NCBI RefSeq assembly: GCF_000974485.1
Contig: NZ_BBOM01000005.1
Span: 604,289 to 668,288, forward strand
Direction: 5' to 3'
Length of the DNA stretch: 64,000 nt
From: Streptomyces sp. NBRC 109706
Lineage (GTDB): Bacteria; Actinomycetota; Actinomycetes; Streptomycetales; Streptomycetaceae
Positions within the stretch are counted from its first letter, which is position 1; each line of letters starts with the position of its first letter. The position numbers and the translations under genes are program-made. Positions 28,320 to 36,741 of this stretch are shown piece after piece. The notes below the pieces were generated by a model that ran no database searches, was not told the DNA's origin, and saw only the letters and a list, made by a program, of their open reading frames with translations.

Positions 28320-29033
28320 ATGACATCCACCAACCAGCCGATCGAGCCGGAGCAGCCCGCCGACGTCCCCGCGTCGTCCGCCCTCGCGCCCGGCGGCCAC
28401 CTGCTGCCGGGCGGCGGGGCGACCGACCCGAGGAGCAGGCTGCGCGCCTCGCACGCCGACCGCGAGGCGGTCGCCGAGCGGCTGCGCCAGGCGGCGGGTG
28501 ACGGCCGGCTGGACATGGACGAGTTGGAGGAACGTCTGGAGGCGGCGTTCGCCGCGAAGACCTACGGCGAACTGGCCCCGCTCACCGCCGACCTGCCCAA
28601 CCCGTTCCAGCAGGGCCCGCCCGCCATGGGCCCGGCGCGGACCGGACCCGATGTGCTGACCCTCAAGGGCGGCATGCACGGCGCCGAACGCGTCGGCCGT
28701 TGGCTGGTGCCGGGCCGGATCGTCGCCAGGGGCGGACTCGGCGGCGTCAAGCTGGACTTCACCCGGGCGGAGATCCCGACCGGCGAGACGGAGATAGAGG
28801 TGCACGGCGACATGGCCGGCATCACCATCGTCGTCCCCGAGGGCTGGCGCGTGGACACCTCGGGCTGCGATCCGTCCTGGGGCGGCCTGCGCAACCGGGT
28901 GGCCGGCAGCGATGTGCCCAGCGACCCGAACGCCCCCATCGTCTGGATCACCGGCACCTGCGACATAGGGGGCGTGGCGGTGCGCCACCCCAACCGTTGG
29001 GAACGCCGCCGGCTGCGCGACAACCCGGCGTGA
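28320..29033 (+). CDS. DUF1707 / LiaF-like C-terminal domain protein
   Basis: A 237-residue protein. After a Pro-rich N-terminus, residues 40-90 form the DUF1707 domain (RASHADREAVAERLRQAAGDGRL, then DELEERLEAAFAAKTYGEL), an SHOCT-like helical module. Residues 110-235 form a beta-helix-like domain similar to LiaF/DUF2154 C-termini (KLDFTRAEIPTGETEIEVHG, ITIVVPEGWRVD). Unlike many family members it has no membrane helix between the two. Function is unknown; the domains recur in envelope-stress genes. Its ATG follows GGGAGAC. Nothing on the same strand is closely coupled to it. Confidence 0.8.
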   Translation: MTSTNQPIEPEQPADVPASSALAPGGHLLPGGGATDPRSRLRASHADREAVAERLRQAAGDGRLDMDELEERLEAAFAAKTYGELAPLTADLPNPFQQGPPAMGPARTGPDVLTLKGGMHGAERVGRWLVPGRIVARGGLGGVKLDFTRAEIPTGETEIEVHGDMAGITIVVPEGWRVDTSGCDPSWGGLRNRVAGSDVPSDPNAPIVWITGTCDIGGVAVRHPNRWERRRLRDNPA

Positions 29034-29128
29034 CGGTACGGATATCGCGCTGCGCCGGCGTAGCGCAGATCACAAAACGGTTTCGGTCATATCGCTCATC
29101 AGCCTTCCCAAAGGCCCCACCGACTGAC

Positions 29129-29134
29129 TAGCGT
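29129..29134 (+). promoter_or_regulatory. Candidate -10 (TAGCGT) for C40 peptidase gene
   Basis: CTAGCGT lies about 130 bases upstream of the TTG start. The same heptamer serves as the apparent -10 of the second C40 gene at 46671. No well-matched -35 is visible. The resulting leader was checked for a c-di-AMP (ydaO) riboswitch and no conserved core was recognised. Confidence 0.35.
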
Positions 29135-29265
29135 GCACCGCCAGGTGGCCCGCTCCCCTGACGTCGCACCCGGCGGCACGGGCCGCCCCGCTCGTGGGCG
29201 TCCCCATCACCGTGCGGCGATATTCGCCGGAGGCAACGAGCGGACAGGGATAGGAGACACCGGCC

Positions 29266-30498
29266 TTGGGCACTCACCGCAAGCCGCGCGGCGGCTTTCT
29301 GGAGTCCCCGTCCGCCCGTCGAGGCGCCATGACCGTGGGCGCCGCCGCGCTCGCCTCGGCGACCCTGCTCAGCAACCCCGCGTTCGCCGACGACGACGAG
29401 CCCCCGGCGATCGAGGAACAGCGGGACCGCGCCGACTCCGCCGCCGAACGGGCCCGCGAGGTGCGCGAGCGGGTCGACCAGCTCTACCACGAGGCCGGGG
29501 TCGCCACCCAGCGCTACAACGAGGCGCAGGAGGACGTCGACGCCCAACAGGCCGAGGTCGACGCCGCGTTGGAGGGCGTCGAACAGGCCACCGAGCAGGT
29601 CAACCAGGCGCGGCAGACGCTCGGCTCGATGGCCGCCGCCCAGTACCGCGCCGGCACCGGCGGCCTGCCGGACGCCGCCGCGCTGCTGCTGGCCGACGAC
29701 CCCAAGAGCTTCTTCGACACCGGCCGCACCCTCAACCGGCTGACCGAGCTCCAACAGCACGCGTTGGACACCTTCCAGTCCCGCGAGCAGGCCGCCGACG
29801 AACAGCGGGACGCGGCGACGGAGGCGCTGGCCGAGCTGGAGCAGCGGGAGACCGACCTCCAGGACCAGAAGGACGCCGTCCAGGACCGACTGGCCGAGGC
29901 CCGGGCCCTGTTGGACCAGCTCAGCGCGGAAGAGCAGGCCGAGCTGGACGAGTTGGAACGGCTGGAGGAGGAAGAGGCCGCCCGCCAGGCCGAGGAGGCG
30001 CGGCTGGCGCGGGAGCGCGAACGGCAGGAGCAGGCCGAACGCGAGCGGGCCGCCCAGGAGGCGGCCGAGGCCGAGGAGCGCGAACAGCGGGAGCAGGAGG
30101 AGCAGGAGGGGGAGCAGCCGTCGCAGCCGGACCCGGGCGGCGAGTACGCCTCGATGGCCGACGCCGCCATCGCCTTCGCCGAGGACGAGCTGGGCAAGCC
30201 CTATGTGTGGGGCGCCACCGGGCCGAACTCCTACGACTGCTCGGGCCTGACGCAGGCCGCCTGGCGCGCCGCCGGTGTGGAGATCCCCCGGGTCACCTGG
30301 GACCAGGTGAACATCGGCACCACCATCCCGCGCGACCAGATCCAGCCGGGTGACCTGATCTTCTTCTATGACGACATCAGCCATGTCGGGCTCTATGTCG
30401 GCAACAACCAGATGATCCACGCGCCCAAGCCGGGCGATGTCATCAAGTACGAGTCGATCGACAACATGCCCTGGCACAGCGCGGTACGCCCCGGCTGA
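29266..30498 (+). CDS. C40 (NlpC/P60) peptidoglycan hydrolase
   Basis: A 410-residue secreted cell-wall hydrolase of the RipA type. Residues 1-40 form a signal peptide ending NPAFA. A long coiled coil covers about 45-275, with an Ala/Glu-rich, charged segment before the catalytic domain. The NlpC/P60 domain at 298-410 has Cys325 in YDCSGLTQ, His373 in SHVGLY and His385 in MIHAP, a complete triad. The TTG at 29266 has TAGGAG about ten bases upstream and gives the full signal peptide; no better ATG exists. It would cleave D-Glu-mDAP-type stem peptides. A paralogue lies at 46685-47767. Confidence 0.88.
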   Translation: MGTHRKPRGGFLESPSARRGAMTVGAAALASATLLSNPAFADDDEPPAIEEQRDRADSAAERAREVRERVDQLYHEAGVATQRYNEAQEDVDAQQAEVDAALEGVEQATEQVNQARQTLGSMAAAQYRAGTGGLPDAAALLLADDPKSFFDTGRTLNRLTELQQHALDTFQSREQAADEQRDAATEALAELEQRETDLQDQKDAVQDRLAEARALLDQLSAEEQAELDELERLEEEEAARQAEEARLARERERQEQAERERAAQEAAEAEEREQREQEEQEGEQPSQPDPGGEYASMADAAIAFAEDELGKPYVWGATGPNSYDCSGLTQAAWRAAGVEIPRVTWDQVNIGTTIPRDQIQPGDLIFFYDDISHVGLYVGNNQMIHAPKPGDVIKYESIDNMPWHSAVRPG

Positions 30499-30554
30499 TC
30501 CCACCCTCTCCCCACCGGGCGCGGCGGTCGGTCACGCCGGGCCATGTGCGGCGG

Positions 30555-30600
30555 CGGACGGGTGTGGGGGGCCGGACGGGTGTGCTGCCGCGGACGGGTG
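30555..30600. repeat. Three direct repeats at 18-bp period
   Basis: CGGACGGGTG occurs at 30555, 30573 and 30591, exactly 18 bases apart. The last copy shares its final G with the start of the palindrome at 30600. Regular spacing upstream of a likely inducible gene suggests protein or RNA recognition sites. Confidence 0.9.
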
Positions 30601-30619
30601 GCGACCGCGCGCGGTCGCC
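30600..30619. promoter_or_regulatory. 20-bp perfect palindrome upstream of ABC-F gene
   Basis: GGCGACCGCG followed by its exact reverse complement, with no spacer. It lies 100 bases after the C40 stop and 235 bases before the ABC-F start. It could be an operator or the stem of a terminator for the upstream gene; there is no loop or T-run, so an operator is slightly favoured. Confidence 0.5.
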
Positions 30620-30854
30620 GGCTGAGCGTTCAGGGCCGTAGGGCAACGGCCGCTGGCGCCGGCATGCGGCGGCACCTCGTCGGCGGGCATCGGCCGATCC
30701 TGAGCAGGGGCCGGCCCGTGCTGCCCCGATGCGCCGTTACCCGTCCCTCGGGTGATCGTTGCCAGGCCCTGGGCGGCGCGTCTACCCTGCCGAAATGCGT
30801 TCTCTCTGAACTCCACCCGGCCCCCGCCAGCACTCACCCCAGGGAGAACCCTCC

Positions 30855-32606
30855 GTGTCCGTGCCCAGCAGCCACTCCCAGCTCACGCTGCACAACATCT
30901 CCAAGTCCTATGACGAGAAGGTCGTCCTCCAGCAGGTCGGCTTCGCGGTCAAACCGGGCGAGAAGGTGGGGGTGATCGGGGACAACGGGTCCGGGAAGTC
31001 CACCCTGCTGCGTCTGATCGCCGGCTATGAGCGTCCGGACCACGGCGAGTTGACCGTTTCGGCGCCCGGCGGGCTCGGCTATCTGGCGCAGACGCTGGCG
31101 TTGCCGCCCAAGGCCAGCGTCGCGGAGGCGATCGATCTGGCGCTGGCCGACCTTCGTCAGTTGGAGGAGCGCATGCGCCGCGCCGAGGCGGATCTCGGGC
31201 GGCGCTCGGGGCGCGCGCTGGACGAGGCCATGGCGCAGTACGCCATCCTCGTCGAGCGGTATGAGGCGCGCGACGGGTATCAGGCGGAGGCCAGGGTGGA
31301 TATCGCCCTGCACGCGCTCGGGCTGCCGGAGCTGGCGCGGGACCGTCGGTTGGGCACGCTCTCCGGCGGGGAACGATCCCGGTTGGCGCTGGCCGCCACG
31401 CTGGCGTCGCGTCCGGAACTCCTGCTGTTGGACGAGCCGACCAACGATCTGGACGACCAGGCCGTGGCCTGGCTGGAGGCCCAGCTCCGGGCCCATGCCG
31501 GCACGGTGATCGCGGTCACCCATGACCGGGTCTTCCTGGATCAACTCACCACCACCGTGCTGGAGATCGACGCCGGCCGGGTCTCCCGTTATGGCGACGG
31601 CTATGACGGCTATCTGACCGCCAAGGCGGCCGAACGGCGCCGGCGGCTCCTGGAGTACGAGACATGGCGGGCCGAACTCGAACGCAACGAGCGCGTCGCG
31701 GACGCCAATGCGACCCGGCTGGACGCCATCCCGCGCAAGAACCCGATGGCCAACTTCGGCTCCGGCGCCTTCCGGTCCCGCAACCGGGACCATGGCGCGA
31801 TGAGCCGTATCCGCAACGCCAAGGAGCGTGTGGAACGGCTCACCGCCAATCCGGTGGCCCCACCGCCTGACCCGCTGACCTTCACCGCCCGCATCAGAAC
31901 CGACCTCGGGGAGGGGCAGCTGCCCCCGGAACCGGCCTCGGAACGGGCCTCGGAACTGCCCCCGGAACTGGAGGACGGTGCGGACGATCGCCTCGCCGAG
32001 GGAGCTGGCCCGGATGTCGAGTTGACCGATGTCCGGATCGACGATCGGCTTCTCATCCCCTCGTTGCGCCTCGACCGCGCCGACCGGGTGCTGATCACCG
32101 GGCCCAACGGCGCGGGAAAGAGCACGCTGCTGCGGGTGATCGCCGGCGAGCTGGCGCCGGACGAGGGGAGCATCCAAGTCGCCGGGCGCGTCGGCCATCT
32201 GCGCCAGCGGGAGACGCCCTGGCCCGCCCGCTACAGCGTGCTGCGGGCCTTCGCCCACGGGCGGGAGAACCCGGGCGACCTGGACGAACACATCCAGACC
32301 CTGCTCTCTCTCGGCCTGTTCGGCCTGGACGAGCTGAGCCTGAAGGTCGGCGAACTCTCCTATGGGCAGCGGCGCCGAATCGAGCTGGCCCGTCTGGTCA
32401 GCGACCCGGTGGACGTGCTGCTGTTGGACGAGCCCACCAACCATCTCTCGCCGGCCCTGGTCGAGGACCTGGAGACCGCGCTTGCCGACTATGACGGCAC
32501 CCTTGTGGTGGTCAGCCATGACCGCCTTCTCCGCAGCCGCTTCACCGGCCGTCACCTCTCCCTGCGCGACGGCCGCATCGAACAGCGGGACGGCCGGGGC
32601 GCATAG
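30855..32606 (+). CDS. ABC-F protein, antibiotic-resistance (ribosome protection) type
   Basis: A 583-residue soluble tandem ATPase with no membrane domain. The first cassette has Walker A GDNGSGKST, signature LSGGERSRLALA and Walker B LLLDEPTNDLD. The second has GPNGAGKST, LSYGQRRRIELA and LLLDEPTNHLS. The region between them (about 235-390) is the P-site tRNA-interaction linker, here with a Pro/Glu-rich insertion. These features match the actinobacterial ABC-F group that protects ribosomes from macrolides, lincosamides and streptogramins (TlrC/OleB/Lmr(C) relatives). No biosynthetic cluster is nearby, so it is probably an intrinsic resistance gene. The start is GTG behind AGGGAG. The exact drug class is not readable. 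Confidence 0.85.
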   Translation: MSVPSSHSQLTLHNISKSYDEKVVLQQVGFAVKPGEKVGVIGDNGSGKSTLLRLIAGYERPDHGELTVSAPGGLGYLAQTLALPPKASVAEAIDLALADLRQLEERMRRAEADLGRRSGRALDEAMAQYAILVERYEARDGYQAEARVDIALHALGLPELARDRRLGTLSGGERSRLALAATLASRPELLLLDEPTNDLDDQAVAWLEAQLRAHAGTVIAVTHDRVFLDQLTTTVLEIDAGRVSRYGDGYDGYLTAKAAERRRRLLEYETWRAELERNERVADANATRLDAIPRKNPMANFGSGAFRSRNRDHGAMSRIRNAKERVERLTANPVAPPPDPLTFTARIRTDLGEGQLPPEPASERASELPPELEDGADDRLAEGAGPDVELTDVRIDDRLLIPSLRLDRADRVLITGPNGAGKSTLLRVIAGELAPDEGSIQVAGRVGHLRQRETPWPARYSVLRAFAHGRENPGDLDEHIQTLLSLGLFGLDELSLKVGELSYGQRRRIELARLVSDPVDVLLLDEPTNHLSPALVEDLETALADYDGTLVVVSHDRLLRSRFTGRHLSLRDGRIEQRDGRGA

Positions 32607-32630
32607 CCGCTGCCGGCGCGCCGGGCCTGG

Positions 32631-34094
32631 TCAGCGCAGCAGCTCCTGCCACTCGGGCGCGCTGGCTATCTCCAGAAGCTGCTCCTCGTTCAGTGGCCCT
32701 TCGGCGCCTTCGGTGGTCAGGTGCAGGATGTCGATCGACGCGCCGTTGGGGTAGTAGACGTCCGCATAGAGGCTGAAAGCCCCGTCGGAGAACTCGTCGC
32801 CGGGTTCGTCGGTGAGGACACAGAGGGAGATCGTGGTGGAGTCGGCCAGCGTCTCGTTGAGACAGTCCGGATCGTCCACGCCGCCGTCGTCGAAGCTCCC
32901 CGGGGCGTAGGTAGCGATATCGACCTCGGCGGAGACCTCCCCGTCGCTGAGGGTGAGGCTGGCACTGCCGCCGTGCTGCTCCTCGTCCTCGGAGATCTCC
33001 AGCCCTTCGGGCGCCAGCGCCGCGAAGAGCGCCAGGATGTCCTCCGGCGGAACATCGGAGGTGGCCTCATGGTCGGCCCCGTCGCCCAGGTCGTCGCCGA
33101 ACGGGCCGTCGAGCGAATCGCCTGGCGCGCCATGGACTGTGTCGGCGCGGTCGAACACCCGCTGCCACACCGGGGCGTGGGCGATCTCCACCAGCTGCTC
33201 CTGGCTGAGCACCGGCACCAGATCCGGTTGCCTGGAGTGGGGCTCATCGAGGGTCAGGCCGACAAGGAGCTGACGCATTCCGTCCTGCCCCGGACCCCAG
33301 CCGGTGGGCGACTCCAGCCACACCTCCCAACGGCGCTGCTGGCCGGCATCGTCCCAGTGCGCCTCCGACTCGTCGGTATCGGCGGCATCGGGGCCGGCAT
33401 CGGCATCGTCGGGGTCGGCGGTCGCCTCGGACGTGGTCCAGTCGGTCTCCAGAAGTGTCTGAACCGAGCCGTCGGGTAGTTCGGTCTCGTCGCAGTCGTC
33501 GGCATCCTCGCCGCCGAAGTCCTGACACCCCGTGTGGGAGCGCCAGTTGTCCGTCTCCCAGCGGAGCATCGCCACCTCCAGCTCGTAGCTCGCCTGCCCG
33601 TCGCTGATCCAGACCGTGACCGAGGGATCTCCCGATGACTCCACATCGACGGCGTCGCCTCCGCTGACGCTCAGCTCGTCGGGCAGCAACTCCTCAAGTG
33701 CCTCGACCAGTTCGGAGCGGGTCTCCGGCACGGCCGCGGCGGCCGGCGGCGTGCCGTCGAATCGCGCGCCGCCGGCCCCACCGCCGGGCAGTTGGGTGAC
33801 GGCCACGGCGACGCCGACAACCGCCAGGGCGCCGGTGACCGTTGCCGCCCTGCGCCGCCAGAGCCGTGCCCGCCCGCGCCGCAGGCCCGCCTCGGCGAGC
33901 TGCCCTGGCACCCGCTGATACCCCGCGCCGGCCTGCCGCAACTGCTGCGCCAGCTCGCGCTCCAGCGGCGTCAACCCGTCCAGATCGTATACCCGTTCGG
34001 TGCTGTAGGGCTGGTCGACACTGAAGGGCTGGTCGGTTGGGGGCGGCTGCTGCGCGGGGTGTGGCTGGTTGGTGGAGTGTGGCTCGTTCGTCAT
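32631..34094 (-). CDS. Membrane-anchored protein linked to SigE-family sigma factor
   Basis: A 487-residue protein. The cytoplasmic N-terminus (about 1-78) has Gln/Pro-rich repeats and a helical stretch LTPLERELAQQLRQAGAGYQ, possibly a sigma-binding region. One membrane helix lies at about 80-100. Outside are two related halves, about 125-310 and 340-487. Both contain a LL/LAP-x-LSV/LEI strand, an acidic stretch and a final Gln-Leu-x-Glu-Ile helix. The gene starts 22 bases after the sigma-factor stop, so an anti-sigma or sensor role is inferred. It is a paralogue of 34751-36052. No zinc-binding anti-sigma motif is present. AAGGGA precedes the ATG. Confidence 0.65.
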   Translation of the reverse strand: MTNEPHSTNQPHPAQQPPPTDQPFSVDQPYSTERVYDLDGLTPLERELAQQLRQAGAGYQRVPGQLAEAGLRRGRARLWRRRAATVTGALAVVGVAVAVTQLPGGGAGGARFDGTPPAAAAVPETRSELVEALEELLPDELSVSGGDAVDVESSGDPSVTVWISDGQASYELEVAMLRWETDNWRSHTGCQDFGGEDADDCDETELPDGSVQTLLETDWTTSEATADPDDADAGPDAADTDESEAHWDDAGQQRRWEVWLESPTGWGPGQDGMRQLLVGLTLDEPHSRQPDLVPVLSQEQLVEIAHAPVWQRVFDRADTVHGAPGDSLDGPFGDDLGDGADHEATSDVPPEDILALFAALAPEGLEISEDEEQHGGSASLTLSDGEVSAEVDIATYAPGSFDDGGVDDPDCLNETLADSTTISLCVLTDEPGDEFSDGAFSLYADVYYPNGASIDILHLTTEGAEGPLNEEQLLEIASAPEWQELLR

Positions 34095-34116
34095 CTGGAG
34101 TTCCCTTTCGCCGGCC

Positions 34117-34629
34117 TCAGGCGGCGGTGAGTTCGACGAAGCTGGTCTGCCCCAGCTGGGCTCTGAGCTTGACCAGTGCCCTGCTGCTGCGGGAGCGGAC
34201 GGCGCTGGAGCTGGTGCTCATGGCGGCGGCCGTCTGCTCGATGCTCAGGTCCTCCCAGTACCGCAGGACCAGCACCGCGCGGTCCTTGCGGGGAAGGGTG
34301 GCGAGGGCCTGGAGCAGGGTGACCCGAAGTGGCGAGTCCCCTATCTCGACCGGCTGTTCCGGCAGCCAGGGGGCGGGCTGCTCGTCACTGCTACGCCGTC
34401 TTCGATGGGTCAGATAGACGCGGACCAGCACCTTCTTGGCATATGCGTCCGGGTTGTCGATACAGCGTCTGCGATTCCACATCGTGTACATGCGTCCGAG
34501 GGTCTCCTGCACAAGATCCTCGGCGAGATGGGTGTCGCCGCTGGTCATCAAGCATGCCGAACGATAGAGCGCCGGGCCCCGGCCCTCGGCGAACTGGCGA
34601 TAAGACTCTTCGTCCCGCCGCCTCATCAC
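34117..34629 (-). CDS. SigE-family ECF RNA polymerase sigma factor
   Basis: A 170-residue ECF sigma factor. Region 2 spans about 8-75 (LYRSACLMTSGDTHLAEDLVQ, TLGRMYTMWNR, PDAYAKKVLVRVYL). Region 4 spans about 105-160 (LPRKDRAVLVLRYWEDLSIEQ, then STSSSAVRSRSSRALVKL). The spacing and the DLVQETLxRxYTxW pattern fit the SigE family common in Streptomyces. It is flanked by two paralogous envelope proteins on the same strand, which suggests it transduces an extracytoplasmic signal. The start is GTG 34629 or the adjacent ATG 34626. Autoregulation is likely but no promoter motif is visible. Confidence 0.88.
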   Translation of the reverse strand: MMRRRDEESYRQFAEGRGPALYRSACLMTSGDTHLAEDLVQETLGRMYTMWNRRRCIDNPDAYAKKVLVRVYLTHRRRRSSDEQPAPWLPEQPVEIGDSPLRVTLLQALATLPRKDRAVLVLRYWEDLSIEQTAAAMSTSSSAVRSRSSRALVKLRAQLGQTSFVELTAA

Positions 34630-34750
34630 GCCCCCTGGCTCTTACTCTGTCGCCGCTTCGCGTCGGTCGACGCTCCCCGGCCTGGTGTTGTCCTGCTCGG
34701 GCTGCGCCCCACCGGGGGCGCGGCCCGAGCCACTGCATCATCGGGCGGAA

Positions 34751-36052
34751 TCAGCCGAAGAGAGCCCGCCACTCGTCGGCGACCACGATCTCGGCCAACT
34801 CGTCCGCGCTCAGAACGGCGTCACCGCGCGTGGGATCGGCATCCCAGTCGGCCGTGTTGTAGGCGGTGATGTCGATCGAGGCGCCGCTCGGGTAGGTGAT
34901 GACGGCCCAGCTGATCGCCGTCGGATCCTCCGCACCGGCCGGCCAGTCGCAGACGCTCAGCTCGGTGCCGTCGTCCAGCACGCTGTCCTCGCACCGGGGC
35001 TCGTCCACCGGCTCGTCCACCGGCTCCTCGATGGCCCACTCGTCGAGGGGCGGCACCGCAGACGGCTCGTCGATGGCCACCGTCTCCTCTTCGGCTCCGC
35101 CGAAGTCCTCGCCATAACCGGCGTCAAAGGCGGTGATCTCCACCAGGGCTGGGCCCTCGCCGTCGTCGACGGTGAGAGTGGCTATGCCCGGCTCCTCATC
35201 CGATCCGTCCGTGATCTCCAGCCCTTCCGGGGCCAGGGAGCGGAATATGCTCCGCAGCTCCGCCGCCGGGATGTCGCTGGGCGCTCCCCCCTCCCAATCC
35301 TCCGGAGGTCCGTACTGCTCATCGGCGGCCTCCAGTATCTGCTGCCAGACCGGCGCCAACACCACATCGGTGAGCTGCTGTTGGCTCAGCAACGGAACAT
35401 GGGCATCCGGATCGGCGACACCCGACAGATCCTTGCTCTCGGTGAGCAATACCGTGCGACCGCCCGGCTCATCAAGGCCCTCCCCTCCCGGGCCTTCCAA
35501 CCAGACCTCCCACGACTTGTCGTGATAGGGCTCCGCGCCCTCCTCCGAGGCGCCATCATCGGCGAACTCCCAGGTCACATAGGACAGGATCGACCCGTCC
35601 GGCAGGACCGTGTCCTCACAGGTGAATCCCTCATCGACTTCGCCGAACCCCTGGCAGCCGGCGATCTCGTGCCAGTCCGCCGAGGACCAGCGGTAGACGC
35701 TCAGATCGAGCGTGCTGCCGCCCGAGCCGTCCTCGACCGACAACCAGGCGTTGGAGTCCGGGCCCTCGTCGAGCCCCGAGCCGAAGGAGTCGGTGATCTC
35801 CAACTCCTGGGGCAGCAGCTCCGTCAGCGCGGCGACCAACTCCTCGCCCGTGCCGGGGACCTCGGCCCCACCAGCCTCCGAGGCGGCTGCCTCAGCGGCG
35901 GCTGCCTCAGCGGCCGATAGCGGCGTCTCCTCCGCGTGGCTGGATGACGCCGCGACCATGGAAACAGCGGCCGCGGCGGCCACGGCCGCCGCCAACGGCA
36001 ACCGGCGTTTCGACAACGCCCCCCGTACCTTCCGGTCCGTCCGCTCGCTCAT
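34751..36052 (-). CDS. Secreted acidic protein, paralogue of sigma-linked membrane protein
   Basis: A 433-residue protein with a signal peptide (about 1-40: basic start, Ala/Val-rich core, cleavage near SSHA-EE). An Ala/Glu-rich linker is followed by two related halves. The first, about 70-270, has ELVAALTELLPQELEITDSFG, DLSVYRWSSADW and paired Cys in CQGFGE and CEDTVLPDGS. The second, about 285-433, has IFRSLAPEGLEITDGSD, CEDSVLDDGTELSVCDW and YPSGASIDITAY. The same architecture is seen in the membrane-anchored neighbour at 32631-34094. The shared Cys pattern suggests disulfides. It lies 121 bases before the sigma gene. Function is unknown. The frame extends to 36247, but ATG 36052 gives a proper signal peptide. 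Confidence 0.65.
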   Translation of the reverse strand: MSERTDRKVRGALSKRRLPLAAAVAAAAAVSMVAASSSHAEETPLSAAEAAAAEAAASEAGGAEVPGTGEELVAALTELLPQELEITDSFGSGLDEGPDSNAWLSVEDGSGGSTLDLSVYRWSSADWHEIAGCQGFGEVDEGFTCEDTVLPDGSILSYVTWEFADDGASEEGAEPYHDKSWEVWLEGPGGEGLDEPGGRTVLLTESKDLSGVADPDAHVPLLSQQQLTDVVLAPVWQQILEAADEQYGPPEDWEGGAPSDIPAAELRSIFRSLAPEGLEITDGSDEEPGIATLTVDDGEGPALVEITAFDAGYGEDFGGAEEETVAIDEPSAVPPLDEWAIEEPVDEPVDEPRCEDSVLDDGTELSVCDWPAGAEDPTAISWAVITYPSGASIDITAYNTADWDADPTRGDAVLSADELAEIVVADEWRALFG

Positions 36053-36257
36053 CTCTGCTCTCTCTCGTCGGCTCTCATAGCGCGGGCCTGGCGGCCCTCC
36101 GGCGAGCCCGCTCCCCCGCGAATCTCGCCCGTCACCCTTACTGATGCGCCGACCCCTCCGTTGTGTCGCAGAAGTCGCGGAAGTTTTTTCCGGCCTCGGG
36201 GAGACGGGCTCGGATCCCCGAGGATTCCCCGAACTCCCGGCAGGCACTGGCCAATGC

Positions 36258-36273
36258 GTAAGTAAATGCTTAC
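36258..36273. promoter_or_regulatory. Inverted repeat operator at ArsR gene start
   Basis: GTAAG and CTTAC arms flank TAAATG, forming a GTAAG-N6-CTTAC site ending 10 bases before the ATG at 36284. AT-rich dyads of this kind are typical ArsR-family operators, and the position fits autorepression. TAAATG within it could also be the -10. Confidence 0.6.
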
Positions 36274-36283
36274 ACTCGTGGCC

Positions 36284-36589
36284 ATGTCAGCGCTTGATGT
36301 CCTCGCCGACCCGACCAGGCGTCGGATCGTGGAGCTGCTCGCCGCCGGCGAGTTGAACGCCGGCGCGATCGCGGCCCGGTTCGACAGCAGCCGTCCGGCC
36401 GTTTCCCAGCACCTCGGAGTCCTGGTCGAAGGGGGCGTACTCATGGTGCGCCGCGTCGGAACCCAGCGGATCTACCGGCTCGACCCGGCCCCGCTGGCCG
36501 AGGCGGGCGACTGGCTCTCGGCCCAGGCGAACCGCTGGGCACAGGCCCTCGACGCCCTGGAGTCCGCGCTCAACGAGGAAGCGATCTGA
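36284..36589 (+). CDS. ArsR-family transcriptional regulator
   Basis: A 101-residue winged-helix repressor. DVLADPTRRRIVELLAAGEL opens the domain, and the recognition helix is SSRPAVSQHLGVLVEGG. The wing is MVRRVGTQRIYRLD, and a C-terminal helix follows. No Cys or His cluster for metal binding is present, so it belongs to the non-metal group usually paired with SRPBCC proteins, one of which starts 153 bases downstream. An in-frame ATG at 36266 lies inside the operator, so 36284 is preferred. Confidence 0.88.
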   Translation: MSALDVLADPTRRRIVELLAAGELNAGAIAARFDSSRPAVSQHLGVLVEGGVLMVRRVGTQRIYRLDPAPLAEAGDWLSAQANRWAQALDALESALNEEAI

Positions 36590-36660
36590 CCAGGCGGCAG
36601 GCAAGCGGCCCGGGGATCCAGCGGCCGCGCGGCCAGAGGCCCGGGGGCCTGAGGGCCTGA

Positions 36661-36705
36661 GGACCTGGGGACCTGGGGACCTGGGGACCTGGGGACCTGG
36701 GGACC
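36661..36705. repeat. 8-bp tandem repeat, 5.6 copies
   Basis: GGACCTGG is repeated five times without change, followed by GGACC. It lies between the ArsR and SRPBCC genes and ends 36 bases before the latter's ATG. Degenerate copies extend upstream. It could vary in copy number by slippage and change spacing between the two cistrons. Confidence 0.92.
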
Positions 36706-36741
36706 AGACCGATAAGAGAACCAGAGGAATGGGGTAGTCAC

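Larger units (their letters stand above)
30499..30854. other. Intergenic leader of the ABC-F gene
   Basis: This 356-base gap contains no convincing gene. It holds three 10-bp direct repeats and a 20-bp palindrome (separate entries), and AGGGAG at 30840-30846 before the GTG start. Resistance ABC-F genes are often controlled by ribosome-mediated attenuation, so this stretch may be a regulatory leader. No short leader ORF with a good ribosome site stood out. Confidence 0.4.

Noticed and set aside
29034..29265. c-di-AMP (ydaO) riboswitch before the C40 peptidase
   Set aside because: This class often precedes actinobacterial NlpC/P60 genes, so I looked, but the conserved core bases were not found here or before the second C40 gene. 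A covariance search could overturn this.
30855..32606. Part of an antibiotic biosynthetic cluster
   Set aside because: Only the ABC-F protein is present. Neighbours are cell-wall, sigma and core genes with no synthase or tailoring enzymes.
32613..32624. 12-bp palindrome CCGGCGCGCCGG between convergent stops
   Set aside because: It has no loop and is common by chance at this GC content; not listed as a terminator.
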